DNA of 64,000 bases from Blattamonas nauphoetae. Lineage: Eukaryota > Preaxostyla > Oxymonadida. Made by a program: the position numbers and the translations under genes. The stretch lies in the NCBI GenBank assembly GCA_033064195.1, contig JARBJD010000060.1, positions 1 through 64,000 on the forward strand. The letters are read 5' to 3'. The notes below the pieces were generated by a model that was given only the letters and a program-made list of their open reading frames with translations, was not told the DNA's origin and made no database searches. Positions 1 to 9,726 of the stretch are shown here, in pieces. The first letter of the stretch is position 1. Each line of letters begins with the position of its first letter.

Positions 1-53
1 GTTGAATAGCGTTGAGGTACAGTATTCGATAAATACGTTTGTATCTTGAGTGA

Positions 54-806
54 TCATTTGGAAAACACTGGATAAATCTGATCTTTGAAGGCTTTCTTTT
101 GTTTCATACTGGGATTGTAGTCCTGAACATGATCATGGTATTGATCCCACATCAGTGATGCAATCTGTGATTGAATTGAATTGAACACCATATTGTCTAA
201 CACATTCTTGCTGGGATCAGCTGGATTGCTTCGATTTGCACGAGTCATTCCCAATGTGTTTGTCATGTGTTCACCAACAGCTCTCTTCATTATTGCGTAT
301 GGTTGTTGAGATCTTTGTGTTTTCATATCTGCACAACTGATGTCTCGATAATTGGTTGGCAAATCGTATGTTCCATTTTTGAGGAAATTCCGATGTACAG
401 CTTTGATTTTCCTTCCATTCTCTTGATTGAATGATGTGTATGGTTTCTGTCTTCGCATGTCTGGTGTTGGATTCATTGCGTAGTATGTCTCTTTGACTGG
501 TCTACTGTTGTATGGAGTTAGCATGGCACCATTGACTGCAATCAGATCTCCAGTATCATTATCGTAGACCATCACATCAGGAACTTGTCCATATTGTTCT
601 ACTTTTGCAGTCCAATTTCGTCCAGTTCTCACAATATACTCACGAGCTGATGGAAGACTACACAGAGCATCATTGCGTCTGGTTTGAATATCATCGTCAG
701 CAAAGATTCGTTTCAATGCTGCTTGAGTCTCTGCTGCGTATCTCATTCTTGGTTTCTTCGCTTGTGCTTTTCTTTGTGGTTGAACGTACACTATCTTTTG
801 TGACAT
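54..806 (-). CDS. Polinton-associated hypothetical protein
   Basis: A 250-residue protein with a basic N-terminus rich in Lys and Arg and no motif I recognise. It has no membrane segment or signal peptide. It is divergently arranged with the packaging ATPase, whose start lies about 60 bases away, so the two probably share an AT-rich promoter region at about 807-867. In Polintons the neighbours of the ATPase are often virion or DNA-handling proteins, but nothing in this sequence shows which this would be. The gene call is reasonable because the frame is long and sits in a tightly packed element; the function is unknown. Confidence 0.6.
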   Translation of the reverse strand: MSQKIVYVQPQRKAQAKKPRMRYAAETQAALKRIFADDDIQTRRNDALCSLPSAREYIVRTGRNWTAKVEQYGQVPDVMVYDNDTGDLIAVNGAMLTPYNSRPVKETYYAMNPTPDMRRQKPYTSFNQENGRKIKAVHRNFLKNGTYDLPTNYRDISCADMKTQRSQQPYAIMKRAVGEHMTNTLGMTRANRSNPADPSKNVLDNMVFNSIQSQIASLMWDQYHDHVQDYNPSMKQKKAFKDQIYPVFSK

Positions 807-867
807 TGTGTGTTTTCATACAAAATAAAAAAACCAAAAGTATATTTTAATTAGAGTTAAATCACAA

Positions 868-1713
868 ATGAAGAAATCTCCGTTATCGCTTACAGCATAC
901 GTGAATGCAAAACTGAGTGAAGCTTCTAGTAGGAATGTTTCTCATGAAGTGCAATCACAAATACATCCTGACTTGAATTTCAATCGCAACAGTGTTAATG
1001 TCCTCGTTGGAAACAGAGGAAGTGGAAAAACATTTAATGCTCTTCGAGAAGTTGCCAAACTCCAAAATGTTCAGGTTAGGAATGAACTGTTTCACCTCTT
1101 TGTCTTCGTCACTGATAAGAACATTGATCCTACATTCGATAAATTCAAACCAATACTGAACGTTCCTTATGTGAAAGTCAAATACGATGATGCACTTCCA
1201 TTTCTGTTGGAACTCTCTGAATCGAAAGCTGCGTATGAAGAAATTATGGACAATCAATGGCAGAACAGAATCACAGAAGAATGCAGAGAGAATCTCTTTG
1301 ACTCACTTTACATTGATGACTTCTCAGTAAAGAATCTCCAAACAATTATACTCCTTGATGACTGTCGTAGGATCCTAGGTGAACGTAGAACATCCAAAAA
1401 TAGAATGACAATGATGGACTTGTTACTGGAGAATCGACAACCGAAATTCACATTCTTTCTGACTATGCATGAACTCTTCAGTTTGTCAGCAGATATGAAG
1501 TCAAACATTGATTCGATGTGGATCTTTGGAGGATTCAACAAAGAACGAATCAGTCGTGTCTATCCTCAGTTGAACTCACCAATTGATACTCAACATTTTT
1601 GGAATATCTATCAACGGAAACAAAAGTGTGAAGCAATCATTCTTCGATATAATACTGATGGAGTAGCACTGAATGAGATCAACAAAGATGGACTAATCAG
1701 AAGGGTCTGTTAA
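868..1713 (+). CDS. Polinton packaging ATPase (A32/FtsK-like P-loop)
   Basis: A 281-residue protein with a Walker A motif GNRGSGKT at residues 48-55 and a Walker B-like stretch (IILLDDCRR) near residue 160. A conserved segment with TMHEL follows about 30-40 residues later, as in A32-type packaging ATPases. Such enzymes pump viral-type DNA into capsids by ATP hydrolysis, and their presence marks an element that once formed virions. It is the only plus-strand gene among the Polinton genes seen. Its end overlaps the end of the converging 119-residue gene by about 20 bases. The P-loop is certain; the packaging role is inferred from family context. Confidence 0.85.
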   Translation: MKKSPLSLTAYVNAKLSEASSRNVSHEVQSQIHPDLNFNRNSVNVLVGNRGSGKTFNALREVAKLQNVQVRNELFHLFVFVTDKNIDPTFDKFKPILNVPYVKVKYDDALPFLLELSESKAAYEEIMDNQWQNRITEECRENLFDSLYIDDFSVKNLQTIILLDDCRRILGERRTSKNRMTMMDLLLENRQPKFTFFLTMHELFSLSADMKSNIDSMWIFGGFNKERISRVYPQLNSPIDTQHFWNIYQRKQKCEAIILRYNTDGVALNEINKDGLIRRVC

Positions 1714-2052
1714 TTCTTGGATAAGGTTACCAATCGTCTCGTCAAAACTTCGAAGCCTCATGCTGAGAGTGTCTGTGAGCGTTCGAATTGATTCTTCTAT
1801 GTCGGATAATCTTTGGTCAATCGAGAGTGAATTAGGAGAAGTGGAAGCATCAACATATCGTTTCCTCAGTGCTATCTCACCTCTTATTTTTGTTATTCGA
1901 TATCCATCAATTTGGATCATCCTATTCAGTTTCTGAGTTGTGTACTCATTCAGTTCTTTTCTATTCTTCTCCAAGTATCTCTGAAAGTCGTGGATGTTTG
2001 TGAACTCTTTCTGTTCAGGATCAAACGGTTCTAATATTTTCTGTGATGTCAT
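1693..2052 (-). CDS. Polinton-associated small coiled-coil protein
   Basis: A 119-residue charged protein. Its middle and C-terminal parts show heptad-like spacing of Leu and Ile between charged residues, suggesting a coiled coil. No known domain is recognised. It converges on the ATPase gene with a short overlap of the two ends and lies upstream of further minus-strand Polinton genes. Small proteins of unknown function are common in Polintons; no role is assigned. Confidence 0.5.
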   Translation of the reverse strand: MTSQKILEPFDPEQKEFTNIHDFQRYLEKNRKELNEYTTQKLNRMIQIDGYRITKIRGEIALRKRYVDASTSPNSLSIDQRLSDIEESIRTLTDTLSMRLRSFDETIGNLIQELTDPSD

Positions 2053-2121
2053 TTAAGTGAAATAAAAATATCTGAAACATTTTTGAAACTACACCAAATT
2101 GAAGCGAACGAAGTTCTGAGG

Positions 2122-2388
2122 TCAGAGAAGACCGAACTCAGCAATGAACTCTGGAGTTAAGTCGTCAATTGAGTCTGCATGGAACTTTGTGTGTTGAATT
2201 GGAACGTAGACAACTTTTGACAGACACGTCAGTCCATTCAGTAGAGTAGCAACCACATTACCGTGTTTGTATTCGATGAATTTCCCCACGAATTGAAAGT
2301 GTCTTCGCTTCTTCTGAAATTTTGCTACAGTCTTGTCCAAATCAAGGTGAATCAATAGAATGTTTCCTGGTTTGTATTTCCACAACAT
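2122..2388 (-). CDS. Polinton-associated small hypothetical protein
   Basis: An 88-residue protein lying between the small coiled-coil gene and the integrase on the same strand, with about 18 bases to the integrase stop. It begins with an amphipathic segment and holds a KKRRHFQF basic patch. No family is recognised. Position and strand make it a likely real gene of the element rather than a shadow, but nothing shows its function. Confidence 0.45.
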   Translation of the reverse strand: MLWKYKPGNILLIHLDLDKTVAKFQKKRRHFQFVGKFIEYKHGNVVATLLNGLTCLSKVVYVPIQHTKFHADSIDDLTPEFIAEFGLL

Positions 2389-2406
2389 CTGTGTTGTCTG
2401 TTGTCT

Positions 2407-3547
2407 TTAGATGTTCTTCAATTGTTCTTCACAACTGGAGATGAACAAAGCTTCGATCTCTCTATTGTTTTGTGCCTGCTCCGGTGTGAATTTATTCCAG
2501 TACGCCCGATGTGGAGTCATGTTGTAGTATTCCACCATCTGATTCATCAGTGAATGATTTGCCATCTGTGTTGCATTGTCTTGGAATCCATCTCTGATTG
2601 TTCTGATCACTCGATCGACAATTCTGTTGTGATTCGTGAATGGTGAGCTTGTGAAATATGTATTGACATTCTGATCCTTGAAAAACTCTGATGCTTCTCC
2701 ACTTGTCCACGCTGCTTCTCCATCACCACGAATGTTATTCACCTGAACTCCACGATGATTTATCAGATCATTGATTGCCGTCTTGACTTTACTCCATGAT
2801 TTATCCAGTACTGGAATCACTACCAGGTATTTAGTGTTTATGTTAATGGCAAAGAGGTATATCTGCAACACTGTTTTCGACGTTGGTGATTGGATAAAGA
2901 CAAGATCAATTTCCCATGATCCAAACTTGGGAGAAAAGTAAGGTCGATCACAATTCTGAGGAACCTTTCTGTCTGATGTCTTCTGTGGATCACCTGTTCT
3001 TGCTTTGGACATGAACTGCATCTTTGATCGAAATGGATACACTATTTTTTCCGTTGTTTTTGGAATCATTGGAGGATCAATTCTCATCGCATCACCTCCT
3101 TTTTCTCTCTGAATTTTCCTCGGATGTGCTACACTCCATCTGTGATCATATTCCTCATACCAATCCTGAAATGATCTTCCTCCGAATGGGATTTGTTTTG
3201 TGTGAGTCAGAATGAAGTCAAGATCTTCGTTCGCAATCTTTCTGTTTATCGAGGCTCGAACGAATGTGTCTCTGTTCATTTTATTTGCATCCAGAATGTG
3301 TGATGTAATAAAGTGTTCCATCTGCTTTTGATTTTTCAATAATGAGTTCTCAGCTTTGATCTGTTCATCTTCTGAATCGTTTCTCTGTTGATGATCAAAC
3401 AATCCTTTCATTTGTGCCAACTTATTGAGCACTTGCTGTGTCGTCGGTTCATTCTGTCTGATCTCCCTCACTGGGTGGTTGAACACGGTTGGTGTGAAGA
3501 AGGGATTTCTCTCTATTGGATCCTGCATCTGTGAAATTGGTATAATG

Positions 3548-3586
<39 letters not shown>

Positions 3587-4113
3587 GAATCATAATCATC
3601 ATCATCTTCTTCGAACTTCCTCTCCTTCATTGGATATTCATATTCAAACCCCATTGATTTCAAGTTTCTCTTCAGTCCAGGCACTATTGGATATTCAGGT
3701 GGTTCTTTAACTATTGGTCTCTGCACTGGTGTTGGGATTTGTCTTGCTTCTGCAGGGCTTCGAACTCTTGGTGAGAGAGTCACTTCCTGATTGTACTTTC
3801 GATGATATTCTCGATACTTTTTGTATGCCGTTTCACATCTCCCATCACTAAAACGTTTTCCCAAGAATTCAATCAGAAACTGTGAGACTACTTTTGTTCC
3901 ATCTGAAATAGTTAAATTAGGAGGTAATCCACCATTGAACCAATCCTCGAAATATGTTTCGTCGTTTGCTACATATTCTCCATGTGAATCATAGACATCA
4001 TATACTGGTAATGTGTTGGTTCTATTGAACTTGACATTGAATATTTTCTCTTGAGAGTGTTGTGTGCAATTCAGTAACCTATCCACTAAAGTATTAATCT
4101 GTCGTGTATTCAT
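2407..4113 (-). CDS. Polinton integrase (rve/DDE superfamily)
   Basis: A 568-residue protein. The C-terminal third holds a retroviral-type integrase core: a first acidic residue in the context WEIDLVFI, a second in a segment around IRGDGEAAW, and a glutamine/asparagine-rich stretch before the last helix. Integrases of this family insert Polinton DNA with short target duplications. The N-terminal half is low in complexity, with an aspartate tract encoded by a GAT/ATC microsatellite at about 3548-3610, flanked by proline-rich segments. A chromodomain was looked for and not recognised. The gene is immediately downstream of polymerase B on the same strand (about 23 bases apart). The integrase call is firm; the role of the acidic half is unknown. 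Confidence 0.8.
3548..3610. repeat. ATC/GAT trinucleotide microsatellite inside the integrase gene
   Basis: A near-perfect run of cat/atc triplets, with a few interruptions near its right end. Read on the minus strand it encodes an aspartate-rich tract in the integrase. Such triplet runs change length easily by slippage without shifting frame. Confidence 0.9.
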
Positions 4114-4136
4114 TTATACAAAAATAAAGTTTGTGT

Positions 4137-5904
4137 TTATTCGATTTGATAATCAGTTGCTTTCAGTCCATGAATGAATGGAGGACACGATTCATTTTCA
4201 AGTACGATTGCCTTCAGATGAATTCCACTAAGACTGAGTTTCTGTTGTTGTATTTTTGCTATCTCAAATCCATTTGTATTCTCTTCGCTTATGATTCTTC
4301 TCGTCTGGAACGCATCATTCTGATGCTTGAACCGTTTTACGGTGAAGTTCAGTGTTGTCGTCACTGTTTTCTCTCCATTGAGACACTTCACATAATCTTC
4401 GCTTGTGATGTTTGTTTTCTTTAGAGACACTCCTTTGATCTTGCATTTCTCATCGAGAGAGTAACACTTGGGTGCAAGACAGATCATCTGTTCACCTTCC
4501 TTTTCAATTGCTAATCCCAACAGCTTCTTCTCATCATCGACACCCTTTTCAGGATTGGGAAACCATTCGTATTTGTGAGCATCATAGAATTCTTTATCAG
4601 CAATCACGTGTTCAAATTGTTGATGAATACCAGCATTCGGATCTCCACTAATTGCCCAATAAGCAGAGTCAGTATCTCCCTCACAGAAGTGAATCTTGTT
4701 CATGTCTAGGCATGTGTACATAAAGTTGTAGATGAAATTCAGATACCAGAACTTGGCATTGTCGAGTGTGAACACCGCTTCTTGTAGACATGTTTTGCAT
4801 GATGCTTTCTCTCGATCTTCGATCACAATGTAGTTGTCCTCATTGATTTCTCTTGTCGCTACAAATCCTTTCATCATCTGTTTCAAATATGTTCTCTTCT
4901 CATTGCAGATTGTGATTGAGTTGTATTTCTCAGTGTTCATTCCATCGTATCCGTAACTTCCATTGAGGTTCGTCTTACAGAATTGTTCTTTTCCCTTGTT
5001 TCCAACCTTCATTGCTTCTATTCGATCATTCATGAATGAGGTCACAAATGGTTCAAATCCTGCATGTCTCGAAAAGACCATCACACTCTTTACGTCATCA
5101 ATAATGAAGTGGCAATAGTCGATGAGGAACCACAGATAGTATGTCGAAAAGAACATATACTGATCGTGTGTACTCAAGAGTTGGGTCAGCTTTCTTTGTT
5201 TGTCATCAGTCTTCAATCCATGTTTCTTCATCAACGAATAGGTCTTCTCTCCAATGGTCTCTTCTGTTGGATTCACCATGATGTTTCTGAAGATTGGTGG
5301 GAAGTTAATGAAATCATGTATGTACTTCTCGTCGATATGTCCTTTTAATTCTGCAACAAATAGTGTCTTCTGATTCTTGTCTTCGATGATCTTACGACAT
5401 TCTTTATCTCCTGTTGCGGTGAATAAGCATCGTCCTGGCATGAACATTCTGTGTTTGGTGTATGGATTGTTCTTGTTCTTGATTGATGAGAAAGCACTTG
5501 GATAAAGCGAATTAAAGTCAACACCACAAACGTGTGTCATGATGTGTTCGGTATCTTTGGAAATGACTTTGTTGTCTTCATACGTGAAGTGATTGATTGG
5601 AGTCACGTCTTTGATATTCTGTCGATGTTGAACATTCGATAATCCGCCTGTCACTGCTGCTCTCAGTTTGTGATATGTTTGCTCATGTGTCAGAGTCATT
5701 GGTAATGATTTCCAGATGCAGTACTTCTTGAGTTGTATTCTCAATCTTGTGAGATGTTCATCTTTATCTGACTTGTACGTGTTGCAGTAATCACAGCAGA
5801 TCTTGACGTTCTCTTTTGAATGTCCTTTCGAATTGTCGATTCTATCCAGTGTTGGTCGAACTGCTTGCGAGAAGTGACTTTTGCAGATGTAGCACACTCT
5901 CTTG
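4137..5904 (-). CDS. Polinton protein-primed DNA polymerase B
   Basis: Polymerase palm motifs appear in the right order: motif A as VDFNSLYPS, motif B as KTNLNGSYGY and motif C as EGDTDSAYW. This places the protein in family B, in the protein-primed group used by Polintons to copy their linear DNA. Ahead of the palm lies a Cys/His module with CYIC, LDRIDNSKGH and CDYC, resembling an HNH/endonuclease VII-type zinc motif; this association is known from some Polinton polymerases, though I state it from memory. The coding frame runs to the element's right-hand repeat. The gene is followed by the integrase on the same strand. Family assignment is confident. Confidence 0.85.
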
Positions 5905-6408
5905 GGCCATCTCAATTTAAAGTTGGTTTTCTCGAGTACCGTTGGTATTCTAAGCTGCAGTTGGTTTTCTGAACGACCGTTGGTATTCTAAGCTGCAGTT
6001 GGTTTTCTGAACGACCGTTGGTTTTCTGAATGACCGTTGGAAATCTGCAAAAAAAGTTGGTTTTTTTAAACCATATCAGTGTGGATGTTTGATCAAAAAA
6101 AAATGGACAAATAGACGAGTTGGTAGATTCAGAGACTTCCGCTGTTGGGACCCAGGTTCGAATCCCGGGATCGTCAACTTTTTTCTTCAATGGATTTTTC
6201 TGACATGATCATACACATTTTTGTGAAATTATAGCAGTATTCATGATCGGATGAGTAATGTTCGACAATTGGATTGAATTTGCCTTTTTGAATCGGATCA
6301 TCCCACTCTCTCTTAAACTCACCTCTTCTCTCCAATCAACTTATTGAGACTCTTCGATAGTTCAGGATGCACCATACAACAGCAATCAACACCTGGATGC
6401 GAAGCGCT
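5905..6408 (+). repeat. Inverted repeat, left copy (pairs with 11949-12415)
   Basis: This stretch recurs as its reverse complement at 11949-12415 with nearly complete identity. Differences are a 38-bp unit present twice here and once in the other copy, and a poly-T length change. The outer end begins GGCCATCTCAATTT and the inner end stops at GCGAAGCGCT. Inside are imperfect tandem units built on ACCGTTGG and TTGGTTTTC at about 5921-6060, a tRNA-like sequence at 6105-6178, and an exon-like stretch on the minus strand (about 6320-6408) that reads SASHPGVDCCCMVHPELSK and ends in a GTGAGT donor. It could be a terminal repeat or a dispersed repeat family; the sequence alone does not decide. Confidence 0.9.
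6105..6178 (+). ncRNA. tRNA-like Pol III sequence, left copy
   Basis: A perfect B box (GGTTCGAATCC, 6155-6165) lies about 32 bases after an A-box-like TAGACGAGTTGG (6112-6123), and six T residues follow at once, as in a Pol III terminator. The overall length is about that of a tRNA. However, the acceptor stem pairs badly, the anticodon arm does not form a seven-base loop, and the T stem has one mismatch. It is therefore a tRNA-derived, SINE-like sequence or a decayed tRNA rather than a working tRNA gene. Confidence 0.55.
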
Positions 6409-6603
6409 TGTTAATTTCCGTGAATTAGAAGTACTAACTGTCCTCGATTCCATCATCATTTCCAGTTCAGCTCCCAACAGAGCTTGAATCGATCTTGATC
6501 GCGATCTTGCGTACTTATATCGTTGTTACTTCAATCGTAATACTACAACTGTTGGTGGAGGAGCAATGCATCTTCATTCACCATCAGTCATCCACATCGA
6601 AGA

Positions 6604-9151
6604 TGGTGGCTTCAGAAGCAATTCAGCTCCAAAAACCTACCAACAAAAAGATAAACGTGCTCAATGAAGTGGAATTGACATATTTTAACAGCTTATATCA
6701 CGAATTCAACAAACTCAGAAGTAAACATGGTCGACTGCAATTCCACGCCCATCTCTCCAAAAGTGGACATTCCAACAATCCATCGGCAAATGGTGTTTCT
6801 GCAAATGAATCGTCACTTCTTCCTAATTTTGATACTGGATCTGTCCAAACACTCACATCTTCTCTGTTCTTCGCCGAAAGTACTGCTCTAATAAAGCTTC
6901 TTAGGAATGCTCGAACATCCGAAGAGTTTCCACTCCTTTGTTGAAACTGAGCATCTCGGTGGAGCTGGTGGTGAAGAGAAGAATGATACCCCAAACACGC
7001 CAAACTCCGCCACTCCTGCCTGTTGAAGGAAAAGCTCATTGTTCAATCTACATTGAGTGCGACAATCTTGGTTTTGATGACACTCATTGCGTCCTGTTCG
7101 TCAGCTGGGAAGGCAGGTACGTTGACATTCTCGGCCAGTCCGACGCGCGTTCAATGAGCTCTGCACCTCTCATCCCTCTCCAAACGACTGAAAACTGCCA
7201 CTAATGTTCACATTTTCATTTTCCTTCGAAGCTCTCCCCGCCTTCAGTAGCTGCGGCAGTTAATCTCAGAACACGCCAAAATTTAACACTTATTGCGAAA
7301 GATTTGCATACTACAGACAATCCGGACACATTTGAAACGAAAGAAAGTTATCTGCAGAAGATGGCATACATATTTCTCTTCTCTACGCGGATATTGATGC
7401 TCAACAAGTTCTGCACTGATTTTGTTGATGTCAGCACAAAATTTTAATATATCGAAGCCTCTCCCAAACTTTCCGACCTCCCCACGTTCCACAACCCATC
7501 TACTTCTTCTTTTGGGATTGTTCCGCCAGGCTTTCACCCTCACATCACATCGACCACCTTGATCACCCTCCGTGGTCTCTTCATTACCCAATAGAGATCT
7601 CTCCCTTTTCCTTCACCCGTCTATCGTATACTTTCCACTCTGGGCTCGAAAATTCCCTCAGAACACGAATTCCACGCTAAGTCGACACAAATGTTCATTG
7701 ACTACCGCCCCACAGTGGAAAGACTGAAGTCGCCCTCTCTTCATCCCCTCTCGCTGCCCTTGCTTCAAGGACGACACCCTTTGAACGTTTTAATTCTCTC
7801 TGTTGGTGAGACAATGGAAGCTTACGATCATAAGCTCGATCATCCCGAACCGACCCTTCCGCCATCACTCTAACTCGACGACGAGCTGAAAGAAGAACCA
7901 ACACACTAATTGTCGTGCTTCTCACAGCTTCGTTCATATCATTCGTCGTCTTCACTCGTCTCTCCTCCGGTCAACAACCAACTCATGTTCTCCATTCCTC
8001 GTACCATCCCGACATCTCACTCGACCAGATCACAACCTGTGTCTCCAGCCTCGCCTGAACAATCAATCTTCTTGATCAGCTTTCCACGAAGATTTCAGAA
8101 TTGGGTCTCGTCCACTTCCTCCACCTCGTCCCCCCATTTCTCTATTTCCTCTTCCATCTGCAACCAACCTCCTCTTCTCCATCCTTCCACTCAACGACGA
8201 GATGCTGATGAGCGGAAGGTCAAGTGGAATGAAGGAGATGGGAGAGAGAAGAAGAACAGGCTTGTAAGGAATGAAAGAGTCGACAGAGCTCAGATTGGAC
8301 AATTGTAGTCTGTACACTCCAAGACCACGTCCATGAACTCGAAAATGGTGTGAGAAGAAGATGAAGAGAGTGGTGAGGATGGGAGTAGAGAGGGGGAGAG
8401 TGGTGGAAGGGATGGTTGGGGTGTTGGGAGTGTTGGAGAAGGAAGTGATGAGAGGAAGGAGGGATGAAGATGAGAACGACTCGCTGGATGAGTATCAAAC
8501 AAGTGAAGAGAACGAATGGCTGAAACAAGAATCTAAACGGTTGAACGAGCAAAACAACAACTCGAAGCCTTAAAATGCACTGGAAGAAGAGCGAAGAAGA
8601 GGAGCAAAGAACGAATGGGACATTCCTGGTGAAGAAGAAGCGGAAACAGGAGGATTGGCGAAGAGGGAGGAAGAAGAGAGGACGAGCTCACAATGTCCAC
8701 ACTCACTATTGTCTCTTCTGTGGAAGGTTGGACAATGCCAGACGATGCAGGCGACACTGTCAGCTTGAAATGTTGTGCATCAAGTTTCGCGAGCCTGTCG
8801 AGTGTTGGGAGTGTGTTGGAGAAAGATCAGCAGATTGTGGCTGCGTGTGAAGGGGAGAGGAGAATCTTTCTTCCGCCAGGTCAGATGGGGGAAGAAGAAG
8901 AGAAGGAGTGGGCGAAAAGGGAGGGTATGAGACAGAGGGGAACATTCTTGTTGTCACGTGACAGTTTCACTGTTGCGTCGGAAGACGACAATCAATTTGG
9001 GGAGTTTGCTCAACCAAGCGCGTCGTGTCCAACTCACACACACCCCACAATCCCTTCTGGATTCACCACAATCACACTCACCAAACAGATGAACAGAACA
9101 GAAGATTTGGCAGCGCTGTTCCTGGAACCCAGCGGACTCACAGCCTCATAA
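6604..9151 (+). pseudogene. Fragmentary coding-like region, unrecognised, probably decayed
   Basis: Several plus-strand stretches read like protein but in changing frames with stops between: 6604-6942 (starts MVASEAIQLQ), about 7213-7447 (includes RQNLTLIAKDL and KESYLQKMAYIF), about 7450-7590, about 7915-8190 and 8693-9151 (acidic and Gln-rich, ends EPSGLTAS). Some joins could be introns, but typical donors and acceptors do not restore one frame throughout, so decay of one or more genes is more likely. Nothing in it matches a family I know. Minus-strand frames here are shadows of low-complexity sequence. From 9152 to about 9700 I see nothing further. Confidence 0.3.
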
Positions 9152-9726
9152 CTGACCTCTTTGCTGCCACGAACATCAATGTGTATGGATGATCTGGCAT
9201 CCTCCAAACTGATCGTCGTTCTTCCATCGACCCTGTCATCCGCGTCTGTCGGAACTCTGCCCTCCCGTCCAGCCTCGTCAACATCATCCCATCATCAGAG
9301 AATGCTCGTTCTCCACGTGATCCTCCACACATGACGGTAGAGGGATCTCGATTTCGTGTCCATCCAAATTCCCACCTTCAAGTCTTGTCACCGACTCAAA
9401 ATTCGATTCAATCTGTCAGTGTTCAAGCGGACAATCTGGATAATGGATTTTCATCTCCGCCTTCGACTACTCATCACTCCTCATCTCACACTCGATGTCA
9501 AGGAAGTCTGTCAAAAATGTCAGCTTCAGGCCTATTTTTTGATGTGACAGTCACCGCCTGCACATACACATCCTGCTCAACAACCTCCGATACAACTTTT
9601 GGCGTCCTCTCCATATCGCACTCTGTCAGACACAGTTCATCCTCACTGGAACAGTAGCCATCACAACATGCACGTCACAGTCAATGTGATTAGCCGACGT
9701 ACTCCACTTTGCGAGAACTCGGACCG

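Larger units (their letters stand above)
1..5904. mobile_element. Polinton/Maverick element, right-hand part
   Basis: Six closely packed genes without visible introns include three Polinton hallmarks: an A32/FtsK-like packaging ATPase on the plus strand, and a DDE-type (rve) integrase and a protein-primed family B DNA polymerase on the minus strand. Three small genes of unknown function sit with them. The element runs off the left edge of the window; capsid and protease genes are not seen and could lie there. On the right it meets a roughly 500-bp repeat that recurs inverted 6 kb away. The reading frames are long and the genes tightly spaced, so it looks fairly young. The set seen here is incomplete and the element looks broken, with at least one break. 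The family call rests on the gene combination and on motifs read by eye. Confidence 0.85.

Noticed and set aside
6105-6178. A functional tRNA gene
   Set aside because: The B box is perfect, but acceptor and anticodon stems do not pair and no credible anticodon loop forms.
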